The translations under genes were made by a program, and so were the position numbers. Below, one piece after another: positions 51,501 through 59,669 of a DNA stretch of 64,000 nucleotides (positions are counted from its first letter, which is position 1; every line of letters starts with the position of its first letter). Below the pieces are notes generated by a model. It was not told the DNA's origin. It ran no database searches and saw only the letters and a program-made list of their open reading frames with translations. Source of the DNA: Polyangium sp. 15x6 (GTDB lineage: Bacteria; Myxococcota_A; Polyangia; Polyangiales; Polyangiaceae). The DNA lies in assembly GCF_029960785.1 (NCBI RefSeq), contig NZ_JASBQE010000001.1, positions 295,475-359,474 of the forward strand, in the 5' to 3' direction.

Positions 51501-51675
51501 CACGCTGGTGGCCGACGCGCACGACCCCGCGGCGATCAAGGCGCAGGCGTTCTTCCCGGTGTATTACTGGGACAACCAGCCCGTCGTGCACAACGGCCAG
51601 ATTTTGGCCGCGGCCGGGCGGCTCGGCGTCTATCAGATCGGTGAGGACGAGTCGAACCTCCTCACGAGCGATTGA
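48541..51675 (+). CDS. Beta-propeller-domain lipoprotein with poly-Glu segment
   Basis: 1044 residues. Lipoprotein signal ending VGPGC (Cys26); mature N-terminus acidic with about 17 successive Glu at ~62-80. The rest matches the secreted beta-propeller family (PF09826-like): blade signatures such as NRYRGLQVVDYSDISNPQIIG, LVALVDISDPTSPTLL, NVSIVDISDVNGSMAL, TLKVYDLTDPVHPQEKG and FQIVDLSNPSSPKVV. A small Cys-containing insertion (CNSDVDGCTFITGQRACQ, CAGGFAEC) is near 720-760. It is surface-anchored with unknown ligand. The purine tract coding the Glu run covers about 50 bp. Convergent with the FHA regulator, separated by a strong hairpin. Confidence 0.9.
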   Translation: MAFLRRRMMTSTAWLGALLLLVGPGCAGSGSPDEEERTAEDGAPSKPAPSFLTADDFPEIYWGEEEEEEEEEEEEEEEEDDRELEEGDIYRVMGGGRLLNLNRYRGLQVVDYSDISNPQIIGKLPISGTPVEMYVDGNRAVVLLNEWYGYKADPGKLAARERNGGLVALVDISDPTSPTLLSEYNVPGRITTSRYANGSSKDSLYIAAVKRGWINENGYWEYKNESVVKSFDVLSTAMTPKTELQLGGDVTAIQGEGNVLLLARRMSTWPTTSNVSIVDISDVNGSMALRGTVTATGYVRTQFHMDFRDGQLRVFSGPEWGGWGQNSYLQTWNASNKDNPIPVANEPFGVNERLYGAVFMNDKAFAVTYRQVDPFHTFSIDPNGHVTEESEFIVSGWNDYLRPVANGTRLIGIGVNDENGRKMAASLYDITNLQNPNPLLDRAETDTSSGTWNYSDAQWDHRAFKILEGAVNVQADTGEAETGLIMLPFTGYKWENNKYIYRSAVQLFTFSNTTVTRRGTLDHVDNVRRSTPLDGTNNTAVISDTVLSFHDQTDLDDPEQISQIDLAPDYAKIIPWGDYRVRIRNPEGYYYWWNNDANARAEIIPNDEHADLAEPVATFEVPYGSSYYKVGNHLVTSKSRWMWPQYETTLKVYDLTDPVHPQEKGSLVTTELTPTNYWDTSLHVTESALVYQQDLYDYTYLGPYQGRSAWLSGVNTWCNSDVDGCTFITGQRACQTPQGQPEYCAGGFAECTIHVGAETTCVPLDWSTVEPHAVWSPYEGDGWRYPTYATFQIVDLSNPSSPKVVPQKITLSGADEFADARANGNEMLITVKNRVAAPGDNRPYTKNFVRRYDLTNPSAPVLVSSTNIPGVPIDAYDNRLFTRDRQWGGSWHEEGVTRVKLTGNGAKLEKYRKFEGKSVNMMMVDSHEQPVASYRSTWTYGQTSVAILDPQNGNKSGFNLLSETKLDNSMSLIGVDSHRWYLYVAGGTLVADAHDPAAIKAQAFFPVYYWDNQPVVHNGQILAAAGRLGVYQIGEDESNLLTSD

Positions 51676-51698
51676 CGCGCTGTCCCCCACCTCGAAGG

Positions 51699-51731
51699 GA
51701 GGGCCCGGCGCGCGCCCCGCGCTGGGCCCTC
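51699..51731. terminator. Bidirectional hairpin terminator between convergent genes
   Basis: Arms 51699-51712 and 51718-51731 pair over 14 bp (one G-T pair) around a 5-nt loop. The element fills most of the 60-bp space between the stops of the beta-propeller gene and the FHA regulator. It is very GC-rich without a T-run, and works equally in both directions by symmetry. Confidence 0.7.
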
Positions 51732-51735
51732 GGCC

Positions 51736-53082
51736 TCACCCCTCGCCGCCGTCGCCCTCGTCCCCGCTACGAACGTCGTACTTCCGGATGAGCGTGCGCA
51801 AATGGCTCCGGTCCATGCGCGCGAGCCGCGACGCCTCCGAGACGTTGCCCTTGGCGCGTGAAACCAGTTCGCGCACGTAGCGCTCCTCCCAGCGGTCCGC
51901 GGCCCTCTGCTTGGCCATGCGATACGGCACGCGCAGATCGAATTCGTCCCCGGTGACGTGGCCCGCGCCGCTCTCGGACGGTCCGCTCCCGAGCGCCAGA
52001 AGCGCCGGATCGTCGAGCAGAACCGCGCGCTCGACCGCGGCCCTGAGCTCGCGCACGTTGCCCGGCCATGCCTGCCGGCAGAAGGATTCGAGCAAATCGG
52101 CGGGCATGGTCCGTTGCGGCGCGAGCTCGGCATAAAAATGGCGCGCGAGCCGCTCGACGTCGCCCGTGCGCTCGCGCAAGGGCGGAATGTGAATGCGCAC
52201 GACGTTGAGGCGATAGTAGAGATCCGCGCGGAACGTGCCGCGGTTGACCTCGGTCCGGAGGTCGCGGTTCGTCGCGGCGATGACGCGCGCGTCGAGCCGG
52301 ATGCGCTGATTGCCGCCCACGCGCTTGACGGTCTTCTCCTCGAGGGCGCGCAGGAGCTTCGGCTGCATGTCGAGCGGCAGCTCGCCGATTTCGTCGATGA
52401 AAATGGTGCCGCCCGCGGCCTGCTCGAACGCACCGGGACGATCGGCGCTCGCGCCCGTGAAGGAGCCCTTCACGTGGCCGAAGAGCTCGCTCTCGATGAG
52501 CGTCGGCGCGATGGCCGTGCAGTCGAGCACCACGAACGGGGCGCGGGAACGCGCGCTCGCCTCGTGGATCGCCGCGGCGAGGACGCCTTTGCCGGTGCCG
52601 GTCTCGCCTTCGAGCAGGACGGTGGTCTCGGACGGGGCGATGCGGGGCAGGGCGGCGAAGATGCGGCGCATGGCGTCGCTCGCGCCGAGGACGGAGCCGA
52701 ATCGATCCTCGGGGCTCAGGGCCTCGCAGATGTCCTCGTCGAGCAGGTCGACGCGCAGGGTGGTGCGCCCGACGCGGACGCGCGCGGCGTCGTCGATATA
52801 ACCCGTGAGGATGCGGGTGCTGCCGATCCAGGTGCCGTTCGAGGAATCGAAATCCCGCAGGAAGAAGCCCTCGGGCGTGGCGGTAATGCTGATATGGTGG
52901 CGGGAGACCGTCGGGTCGGAGAGCACGAGGTCATTGCCCTGGGCGGTGCCCACGGCGACCTCGCTCTTCTGGGCGCGCAGGGTGGCCCCCGTATCCGGGC
53001 CCTCGATCACGGTGAGCGAAAAACCTTCGAGCCGCAGCTCTTTCGCGCTGGGGCGGAGGAGCAGGGTGCCATCCGTCGACAT
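51736..53082 (-). CDS. FHA-domain sigma-54-dependent activator
   Basis: 448 residues. FHA domain about 22-115 (VSRHH at 59-63, SSNGTWIGS at 80-88). AAA+ domain about 128-360: Walker A GETGTGKG at 159-166, sigma-54 loop GSFTGA at 206-211 with the essential Thr kept, Walker B GTIFIDEIGELP, sensor VIAATNRDL. The C-terminal helix-turn-helix is NVSEASRLARMDRSHLRTLI. An enhancer-binding protein that should activate sigma-54 promoters when its FHA domain reads a phosphothreonine signal. It is divergent from the lipoprotein gene at 53361 across a palindrome array that could contain its binding sites. Confidence 0.93.
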   Translation of the reverse strand: MSTDGTLLLRPSAKELRLEGFSLTVIEGPDTGATLRAQKSEVAVGTAQGNDLVLSDPTVSRHHISITATPEGFFLRDFDSSNGTWIGSTRILTGYIDDAARVRVGRTTLRVDLLDEDICEALSPEDRFGSVLGASDAMRRIFAALPRIAPSETTVLLEGETGTGKGVLAAAIHEASARSRAPFVVLDCTAIAPTLIESELFGHVKGSFTGASADRPGAFEQAAGGTIFIDEIGELPLDMQPKLLRALEEKTVKRVGGNQRIRLDARVIAATNRDLRTEVNRGTFRADLYYRLNVVRIHIPPLRERTGDVERLARHFYAELAPQRTMPADLLESFCRQAWPGNVRELRAAVERAVLLDDPALLALGSGPSESGAGHVTGDEFDLRVPYRMAKQRAADRWEERYVRELVSRAKGNVSEASRLARMDRSHLRTLIRKYDVRSGDEGDGGEG

Positions 53083-53148
53083 GCGGGCACGTTACCACGC
53101 GGCGCTCGTCGCGGGGTGGCGGGTCGAGGCGCGCGCTGGAGGGCGTGG

Positions 53149-53232
53149 CCTCCAGGGGATGGAGGGGCGGGCCTCCAGGCATGGAGGCTCGGGCCTCCAG
53201 GGGATGGTGGTTCGCTCCTCCAAGCCTGGAGG
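53149..53232. repeat. Array of four short palindromes, 22-23 bp period
   Basis: Four units at 53149-53165, 53172-53187, 53194-53210 and 53217-53232, each an inverted repeat of the form CCTCCA-N4/5-TGGAGG (third unit with one change), separated by 6-bp spacers. A half unit (TGGAGG) lies just before. The array occupies the 278-bp space between divergent genes. Two helical turns per unit place all palindromes on nearly the same DNA face, as in activator-binding arrays; a simple repeat expansion is the alternative. Confidence 0.75.
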
Positions 53233-53360
53233 CCAGGCCCGCCAGGGGAGCACGGGGCGCGCGCGAAATCGCTGGGTCTGCGTTTTTTTCGCGGCGTTTC
53301 GAGCCGTGGCACGGAACGTGGATAGTCCCGATGCCGAGGACTTGGCGGAGGACGATGATC

Positions 53361-54314
53361 ATGACGACGACGCAGCGCACGCATCTGATTTCGCGGTTCG
53401 GGTTTGCAGGGGCGCTCGTCGCGTCCGCGCTGGTTTTTCCGGCTTGCGGTGGTGAGCCCGTCGACGTCGAGGATTTCGAGGGAGAGGTGGGCGAGGCCGA
53501 GCAGGCGACCGGCCCGACCGGCGCGAACAACCTCCCGCCCTTCGCCATCGACAGTGATCCGCTCGCGCGCAGCGTGACCGACGCCCACGGCATCACGTCG
53601 ACCACGAATCCGGACCCGCTCCCGCTTTGCAAGAACGGCACGGTGACCGCGACGGGCTGCACGTTGAAACCGGAATGGGAGTCGTGGATGGCGGCGGACG
53701 CGACGAACCGCGGCCCGATGATGAAGGGAATCGCGAAGTGCTCGATTTCGACGAGCTTCACGATCACGACGAACGACGGCACGCTGACGTTTCCGGGGCA
53801 ATGGGAGCTCTACCCGAACTGGAAGACGAATCGGCTGACCGGCGAGGACAAACGCGAGCGCGTGAGCTCCTGCCTCCTCTCGCTCCTCAATGGGAACAAC
53901 CTGGAGCTCGCGATTTGCATCGTCGGCCCGGGCGGGGCGCCCTTCAGCACGCCCTGCAGCGATCCGCGCCTCACGATCCGCGAGGGCGGGTTTTACGGGA
54001 ATCTGTTTGCCACGAATCCCACCGCGTACGTCGCCGGCCCCGACACCGCGGACCCGGTGGACAGCGGTCGTGCGTGCTTCGGGTCGCAGGGCAACTACTG
54101 CTGCGCCGAGAATGACACGAACTGCAACCACCGCATCGTGCTGACCGGGGCGATCCTGGGCTCGCCCGATCAGAACTTCGCGAACAAGCGCTGCAATGCG
54201 CCGCTCGTGGACGCAGGCGGCGGGCACTGGTACTGCCCCTCGTTCTTTTCGACCCGAGAGCCGAATCGCAGCTACACGAACGTGTTCACGACGTTCGTCC
54301 CGCCGGCCCAGTGA
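53361..54314 (+). CDS. Secreted lipoprotein of unknown function
   Basis: 317 residues from ATG 53361, nine bases after GGAGG. Lipobox VFPAC (Cys29) is followed by an acidic linker (EPVDVEDFEGEVGEAEQ) common in Polyangiales lipoproteins. The mature domain holds about ten Cys (CKNGTVTATGC, CSISTSF, CLLSLL, CIVGPGGAPFSTPC, CFGSQGNYCCAENDTNC, CPSFF) and sections typical of large extracellular proteins (FPGQWELYPNWKT, GPMMKGIAKC). The pattern WESWMAADATNRGPMM... also occurs, to my memory, in myxobacterial surface proteins without known activity. It is divergent from the sigma-54 activator and may be its target. Confidence 0.82.
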   Translation: MTTTQRTHLISRFGFAGALVASALVFPACGGEPVDVEDFEGEVGEAEQATGPTGANNLPPFAIDSDPLARSVTDAHGITSTTNPDPLPLCKNGTVTATGCTLKPEWESWMAADATNRGPMMKGIAKCSISTSFTITTNDGTLTFPGQWELYPNWKTNRLTGEDKRERVSSCLLSLLNGNNLELAICIVGPGGAPFSTPCSDPRLTIREGGFYGNLFATNPTAYVAGPDTADPVDSGRACFGSQGNYCCAENDTNCNHRIVLTGAILGSPDQNFANKRCNAPLVDAGGGHWYCPSFFSTREPNRSYTNVFTTFVPPAQ

Positions 54315-54369
54315 GCCGTCGTCCTGCCGCTTGCCCTTCGACGTCCCCCCGCCTTCCTCTTTTCCCCTC

Positions 54370-57300
54370 CTACCGCCCCTGAACCCTTCGATTCACCTCG
54401 GCGGCCGCCTTCCCGTAGCGGCCCTCGAGCAGCGGGTTTCCTGCGAATGCCCGTGCGAGGCTCGCTTTGGCGCGCTCGAGCGAGGCTTTCTCCTGCGCCG
54501 GGTCGATCCGCGCCTTGGCGAGGGAAAGCGCCCCCTCGATCGCGAGCGCTCGCGGCATGCCTGGAGCGAGCTTCAGCGCTTGCTCGATGCTGCGCAGGCC
54601 CTCGTCCACGACGGGGCCCGGCGGGACCTTCGGGCGCTCGCTCGCGAGCAATGCCTCGGCACGGTCGAGACAAACCTCCCCCAGCAAGAGCCAGAGCTCC
54701 CCGCGCTCGGGGACCTTCTGCGTCGCCTCGCGCGCGCGGAGCTCGGCTTGCTCGAAGGACGCAAGAGAGGATGCGTCTTCTTTCGAGGCCCAGCCGCCCT
54801 GCGCGGTCCGGAGCAATGCTTCCACGGCCTTGCAGTCGGGATTCTCGGGCTCGATGCGATAACACGGCTCCAGCGTGCGCAGCCCCGCGTCGAGGCTCGG
54901 CCGGGGGTCTTCGCCCTGGGCCCGCTGGTGGCTGGCGAGCAGGTGATGCGCGCGCGCCAGCTCGTGCTGGACGTACACGAAATTGGGGTCGATGGCGAGC
55001 GCGGCCTTGAAGCGATCGATGGCCTCCTGGCCGAGCTTTCGCCCATCTTTTCCCGCGTCGAGCCGGTACGAGGCGAGGTTCATGGTGGCCAGACCCGCGT
55101 TCACGTGCGCCAGCGGGTTCTGCTGGTTGATCTGGATCGCGCGCTCCGCCGCCTGCACCGCCGCCTCCACGGAGCTCTCCGGGTTCTGGCCGTGGTCCGA
55201 TTGCCACTGCGAGAGCTCCGTCAGCCAGACGGCCGTGTTGTTGTGGCCGATCACGTATCGTTCGTCGAGCTCTGTCGCCTTCCGGGTCATGTCGATCGCT
55301 CGTTCGAGCAGAGCCTTGCATTCCTCGTTCCGCCTCTTCTTGCTGGCCCCGGAATAGCCGAGCGCGAGCCCATAATCATTGTAGGCCCAGGGAAACTTTG
55401 GGTTCAAACGGATCGCCTCTTCGAGGTACGCGTAGGCTTTGTCGAGCAAGGGTTGCACGGGCCGTCCACGATCGAGCAGGTGCTCGGCGAGCTTCGTGTA
55501 TGCGGCCCCCGTGATTTCCTGGGCGTAGGCGTCTCCGGGGTGGAGCACGACGGCCTGCTCGCCCACGGTGATCTGGGCTCGGAACAACCGCTCGACCTCG
55601 TCGGAGGGCGCCCCGTGCCCCTGCGCGTATTGCGCCTCGAAGTAGTATGCGAAGGCCTTTTTCGTGTGCCCGCTCGACTCCGCGGGGGCAGCCTCGAGCG
55701 CCTTGTCCGCCGCGGAGAGCGCCTTGTCGAGCTTCGGCTTGGGATCACGTCCGCTGTAGAGATCCATCTCCTCCTGCCGGATCCAGGCCTCCGCGAGCGC
55801 CTCGTACACCTGGTGATCGCTGCGCCCGATGTCCGCCGCCTGCTCGTAATGCGCCACGGCCTCGGCGAAATCGCGCTCGGCCTGGTCGTTCTCCCCGCGG
55901 TCCTTCGCGCCCTCGGCGCGGGCCATGAACACGTCGCCTTCGAGCTTCTCGGCCTCGTACAGCCACGAAAGCCCGCCGCGGGCGCTGCGCGCGCTTTGCA
56001 GGGCCTCGTCGTAGCGCCGGTTGTAGAAATGGATCAGGCCTTCGAGGTAACTCGCCGGCACCGTCGGCAGGCCCCGGCAGCGCGTGAGGTGCGCGAGCGC
56101 CGGTTCGAGGTACTCCTCGTCGAGCTCCTGCTTGCGCTTCTCGAAATAGCTCTTGTCGCCGCTCCTGCGCGCCTCCTCGATCGCCCGGCTGTAGAGCTCG
56201 CCGAGCACCCGCCCGAGCGCGTAATCGAGCTCGGGCTCGCGCACGCCGAGGGACGCGGCCTGCGTGAGCTCCGCGTGCGCCCGATCCCACTCCTTCAGCG
56301 CGAGGTAGCCGCGGCCGAGGGCATAATGATCGAGCCCCGCCGCGAGGTCGCCGAAGCTCCGCATCTCCGCCTCGATCTCCGCCATGCGGGCGCGCACGAC
56401 CGCCTTCTCGGGGCCCGTGTCGTGGAGCGGCACGAGGTACGCGCTGCGCACCAGCCACTCGAGATCCTTCACCGCCTGGCCGAGCTTCTGCCCGAGCTCG
56501 GCGCGCTTCTGGGCGATCGCCTCGTTTCGCGCATTGACGATCACCGTGCGGACGCCGTAGCCGGCGAACGCCACGAGGCTCGACACGAGCGCGATCACCG
56601 CGAACGCCATCGGCTTGTTGCGCTTGGCCCGCCAGTAGAGGCGCGTCGGCAAGCCGAGGCGGCGCGCGAGCACGCGCTCGCGGTTCAGGAATCGTTCGAG
56701 ATCGTCGGCGAGCTCGGCCGCGGCCGGATAGCGCTGGTGCGGTTCCTTGTTCAGGCACTTGCCGACGATGATGTCGAGCGCGAGCGGGATCGACGGATCC
56801 CTCTGCCGCAGCGGGACCGGCTCCTGGATCAGCACCTTGAGCAGGACGTTGACCGCGCTCTCGTCCTCGAACGGCGGCGCGCCCGCGAGGATGTCGTAGA
56901 GCGTCGCGCCGAGGCTGTAGACATCGCTGCGCGGATCGATCCTGCGCACGCTTCCGCGCGCCTGCTCGGGCGGCATGTACCCCGGGGTCCCCATGACCGT
57001 GCCCGATTCGGTGAGGCCCTTCGTCTCGCTCGCCTCGCGCGCGAGGCCGAAGTCCATGAGCACGGGGCGATACGAGGGATGTTCGCCCGCGTCCCCGCTC
57101 TTCTCGACCATGATGTTCGCGGGCTTGATGTCGCGGTGAATGATGCCGATGCGGTGCGCGGCGTGGACGGCCTCGGTGACCGTCTTCATCACCCGGACCT
57201 TTTCGTCGAGCGTCATCGCCTTCGCCGCGTCGCCGAGCGAGAGGCCCCCGACGAGCTGCATCGCGATGTACGCCTTGTCCTCGACCTCTCCGACCTCGAG

Positions 57301-57801
57301 GACCTTGCAGACGTTCGGATGATCGATGCGCGCCTGCGCCCGCGCTTCCTGGAGGAAACGTTTCGTCGTGATGGGATCGGCCCCGTGGATGAACTTGATC
57401 GCCACGTGACGTGCGAGCCGCCGGTCGCGCGCCTCGTAGACGGAGCCCATGCCGCCGCGACCGAGGAATCGTACGATTTCGTAACGATCCCAGCGCTTCG
57501 GATCCGCGAGGGGCGAGCGCTCGGAAGCGGCGGGCAGATCGGCCGGGATTTCAGCGGGAATCTCGATCGGCGCCTCGGCCGGGGGCGGCTCCGTGGGAGC
57601 TTCCGCGGGGGACGCGCTGGCCTCTGGCGGCGTGGAATCCACGCGCGCCGCGCCACGCCGGCGGCGCCTCTCGCGGGCCAGCTTCACCGTGACCGGAGCC
57701 GCTTTTTCCGGGGGAGCGGGCGCGATCGTATCGGCGATCGCGAGCGCCTCCGGACCCGAGAGAGTCTTCTGATCGTGGCCTTTTTCGGGGGGCTGGCCCA
57801 T
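54370..57801 (-). CDS. Ser/Thr protein kinase with long TPR-like C-terminal region
   Basis: 1143 residues from ATG 57801 (AAGG nine bases upstream; GTG one codon earlier also possible). A disordered Pro/Glu/Ala head (to ~100) precedes the kinase domain at about 107-370: LGRGGMGSVY, Lys136 (VAIKFI), HRDIKPAN from 222, DFG at 250-252. One membrane helix near 393-415 (AFAVIALVSSLVAFAGYGV). The following ~720 residues are TPR-like helical repeats (for example LDHYALGRGYLALKEWDRAHAELTQA and AHYEQAADIGRSDHQVYEALAEAWI). This is the usual plan of large myxobacterial kinases in which TPR repeats collect partners. The targets are unknown. Confidence 0.93.
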   Translation of the reverse strand: MGQPPEKGHDQKTLSGPEALAIADTIAPAPPEKAAPVTVKLARERRRRRGAARVDSTPPEASASPAEAPTEPPPAEAPIEIPAEIPADLPAASERSPLADPKRWDRYEIVRFLGRGGMGSVYEARDRRLARHVAIKFIHGADPITTKRFLQEARAQARIDHPNVCKVLEVGEVEDKAYIAMQLVGGLSLGDAAKAMTLDEKVRVMKTVTEAVHAAHRIGIIHRDIKPANIMVEKSGDAGEHPSYRPVLMDFGLAREASETKGLTESGTVMGTPGYMPPEQARGSVRRIDPRSDVYSLGATLYDILAGAPPFEDESAVNVLLKVLIQEPVPLRQRDPSIPLALDIIVGKCLNKEPHQRYPAAAELADDLERFLNRERVLARRLGLPTRLYWRAKRNKPMAFAVIALVSSLVAFAGYGVRTVIVNARNEAIAQKRAELGQKLGQAVKDLEWLVRSAYLVPLHDTGPEKAVVRARMAEIEAEMRSFGDLAAGLDHYALGRGYLALKEWDRAHAELTQAASLGVREPELDYALGRVLGELYSRAIEEARRSGDKSYFEKRKQELDEEYLEPALAHLTRCRGLPTVPASYLEGLIHFYNRRYDEALQSARSARGGLSWLYEAEKLEGDVFMARAEGAKDRGENDQAERDFAEAVAHYEQAADIGRSDHQVYEALAEAWIRQEEMDLYSGRDPKPKLDKALSAADKALEAAPAESSGHTKKAFAYYFEAQYAQGHGAPSDEVERLFRAQITVGEQAVVLHPGDAYAQEITGAAYTKLAEHLLDRGRPVQPLLDKAYAYLEEAIRLNPKFPWAYNDYGLALGYSGASKKRRNEECKALLERAIDMTRKATELDERYVIGHNNTAVWLTELSQWQSDHGQNPESSVEAAVQAAERAIQINQQNPLAHVNAGLATMNLASYRLDAGKDGRKLGQEAIDRFKAALAIDPNFVYVQHELARAHHLLASHQRAQGEDPRPSLDAGLRTLEPCYRIEPENPDCKAVEALLRTAQGGWASKEDASSLASFEQAELRAREATQKVPERGELWLLLGEVCLDRAEALLASERPKVPPGPVVDEGLRSIEQALKLAPGMPRALAIEGALSLAKARIDPAQEKASLERAKASLARAFAGNPLLEGRYGKAAAEVNRRVQGR

Positions 57802-57964
57802 CACGTCACCTTGGTCTCGGGAGGCCGTCGCTCGTCAAGCGCTACATGCGCAAGGCGGCGCCGGTCGCGTGGCAAACTCCCTTGCAACCGGGAGACCAAG
57901 GAACACGCGGAGCGGAGGATGCGGGCGGGAAGCTTATGTCAGGACGAACGGGGAGAGGGCAGGC

Positions 57965-58876
57965 TCACTTGCAGGTCGGCGCGACCTGGCCGTCCGAGCC
58001 GGTCGAGACATAAGCGTCCGACACGTACCCGTTCCCGATGAAGTCCCAGAGCGTCGAGGTGCCGTAGGTGCCCGTCACCGAGGTCCCCTGCTTCTGACAG
58101 GTGATCGTGACCTTCGCGCCGTCCGCGACCGATCCCACCGCGGCGCTGCTCGTGCTCGCGTCGGCGCGCACCGTGAGGTCGGCGCCGCTCGTGTTCACCG
58201 TGCCGACGACGGACGTCCCGCCGCCGCCGCCGCCGCCGCCGCAGCTATTCTTGCTCGTGTAGTTCTTGGTGCCGTAGAAGTACGCCGTGGCGCCATTGAA
58301 GACGGGTCGGATGGCGACGCCATTGCGGCGCACCTCGTAATGGAGGTGCGGGCCGGTCGAGCCGCCGGTGTTGCCGACGGTGCCGATCTTCTGGCCCTTG
58401 CTCACGCTCTGCCCGACCGAGACGAGCTGCGAATTGAGGTGCGCGTACCGGCTGCGATACCCATTGCCGTGGTCGATCTCGATCCAGCGGCCATAGCTCG
58501 TGTTGCCCTCGTTCGCCACGCGGGAGACTTTGCCGCCGGCCGAGGCGACGACCGCGTCGCCGATGTCGTCGCTGCGGTTGAAATCGACCGAGTTCTGCGG
58601 GCTGTGGTTCGTCCGGGTTTGTCCGGCCCAGACCTGCCCGCAGGGGAACGGGAGCTGGAAGGCGGGCATGTCGCTCACGCCCTCGCTCGTGCTGCCGACT
58701 TCCTCGTCCACGGCTTCCTCCCCCGGCGGAGGGCCGTCGTCCAGCCACTCGTCACCGCCGAGCGCCGAGGCCGGATCGAGCTCGTCCGGCGGCTCGCCGC
58801 CGCAGCCGCTCAGTGCGAGGCCAGAGGCAAGGACGAGCACGTTGGAGACAAGGGCCCACTTCGACGTCGTTCGCAT
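57965..58876 (-). CDS. M23 peptidase lipoprotein with C-terminal SH3-like domain
   Basis: 303 residues from ATG 58876. Lipobox LALSGC (Cys25), acidic linker, then an M23 domain (about 75-195). Its first metal motif is NHSPQNSVDF, with longer His-to-Asp spacing than HxxxD, as in LasA/beta-lytic M23A enzymes; the others are SRYAHLNSQ and GPHLHYEV (HxH intact). A poly-Gly hinge leads to a bacterial SH3 domain (about 215-303: ADLTVRADASTSSAAVGSVADGAKVTITCQ), usually for binding cell wall. It looks like an active surface endopeptidase and could serve predation. It is on the same strand as the kinase, 163 nt upstream of its start. Confidence 0.9.
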   Translation of the reverse strand: MRTTSKWALVSNVLVLASGLALSGCGGEPPDELDPASALGGDEWLDDGPPPGEEAVDEEVGSTSEGVSDMPAFQLPFPCGQVWAGQTRTNHSPQNSVDFNRSDDIGDAVVASAGGKVSRVANEGNTSYGRWIEIDHGNGYRSRYAHLNSQLVSVGQSVSKGQKIGTVGNTGGSTGPHLHYEVRRNGVAIRPVFNGATAYFYGTKNYTSKNSCGGGGGGGGTSVVGTVNTSGADLTVRADASTSSAAVGSVADGAKVTITCQKQGTSVTGTYGTSTLWDFIGNGYVSDAYVSTGSDGQVAPTCK

Positions 58877-59004
58877 GGACCACCGGTTCAGCAATGCGCG
58901 TACCGACCCGCAATCGTGGAGGCCGGACCACGAAATCGACCCTCGGCTCCACGATCGCGGAACTTTTTCGAAGAATGGCGGCGTCCTGCATCACGAAACG
59001 AAGG

Positions 59005-59059
59005 CCCAGGGTGGGGTAACCGTTCCCCACCCCTTGGGGCAGCCGTTCCCCACCCTGGG
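59005..59059 (-). terminator. Large inverted repeat after lipoprotein gene
   Basis: CCCAGGGTGGGG (59005-59016) and its exact complement (59048-59059) form a 12-bp stem. The 31-nt loop itself contains a CCCC-TT-GGGG mini-stem. On the minus strand the element carries two direct copies of GGGTGGGGAACGG. It starts 4 bp after the stop of the gene at 59064, so a terminator role is likely; the direct copies suggest repeat origin. Confidence 0.55.
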
Positions 59060-59063
59060 GCGT

Positions 59064-59561
59064 TCATTCATCGCAGACGGCTTCGAGCTCGATCGGCAAG
59101 GTGATCCCGTTGCTATCGTTCACGGCTTCGCCGATCGGGAGCCTCGACTGGGTCACGGAGATGGTGGCGCCGGGGTCGATGATGACGCGGCGCGGGGTCC
59201 CCTCGAACGTCACCTCGATCTTGCCCTGGGCGGGGATGGGCACCGGCTCCGCGTCGGCCGGCGCGTCCATCCGCACTGTCACCCCAGTTGTCGGGTCGAT
59301 GCGGTACGAACGAATCTGTTTGCCCGGGGTCATGGCACAGGGCGACCACATCATCTCGCCGTGCACGTAGACGAGCCCGTCGGCCACCGAGACCTCGTCC
59401 GGTGCGAACGTGATCCCGCCTTCCCAGAAGCAGTTCACGTCGCTCCCGTTGTCCACGGGGCACGGCCCGTACACGTCGCCCCCGCTGCAACCCATGGCCA
59501 GAACCACCGCGCCGAGCGCCGCCACGATGCCACACGTCCACTTCGTCGCCCTGCCTCGCAT
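59064..59561 (-). CDS. Small lipoprotein of unknown function
   Basis: 165 residues from ATG 59561, chosen for GAGG six bases upstream and for a full lipoprotein signal (LGAVVLAMGC, Cys25). The mature part is beta-rich with two Cys early (YGPCPVDNGSDVNCFWEGG) and one late, and strand pairs such as VSVADGLVYVHGEMMW and GKIEVTFEGTPRRVIIDPGATISV. No known domain. It has its own apparent terminator. Confidence 0.8.
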   Translation of the reverse strand: MRGRATKWTCGIVAALGAVVLAMGCSGGDVYGPCPVDNGSDVNCFWEGGITFAPDEVSVADGLVYVHGEMMWSPCAMTPGKQIRSYRIDPTTGVTVRMDAPADAEPVPIPAQGKIEVTFEGTPRRVIIDPGATISVTQSRLPIGEAVNDSNGITLPIELEAVCDE

Positions 59562-59669
59562 GTCATACCTCGCGTTCTCGAACCTGGGTTTTCGGCCCAT
59601 TTCGGGGTCACAAAAGGCAACACGCGTGCCGAGGGCAGCGCTCTCTCGGGGGATTGCGAGGGGAGGGGG

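Noticed and set aside
48550..51690. A 1046-codon open frame on the minus strand opposite the beta-propeller gene
   Set aside because: It mirrors the plus-strand gene, has Arg/Val/Asp-biased composition without any domain, and is explained by GC-rich third positions. The plus-strand frame has a signal peptide, a ribosome-binding site and recognisable repeats.
53149..53232. CRISPR-like repeat array
   Set aside because: Units are 16-17 bp palindromes with 6-bp spacers; CRISPR repeats and spacers are far longer, and no cas gene is in the window.
54196..58041. A 1281-codon plus-strand frame opposite the TPR kinase
   Set aside because: The minus strand carries an unmistakable kinase domain; the plus frame is Arg/Leu/Ala/Glu low-complexity and has no start signal.
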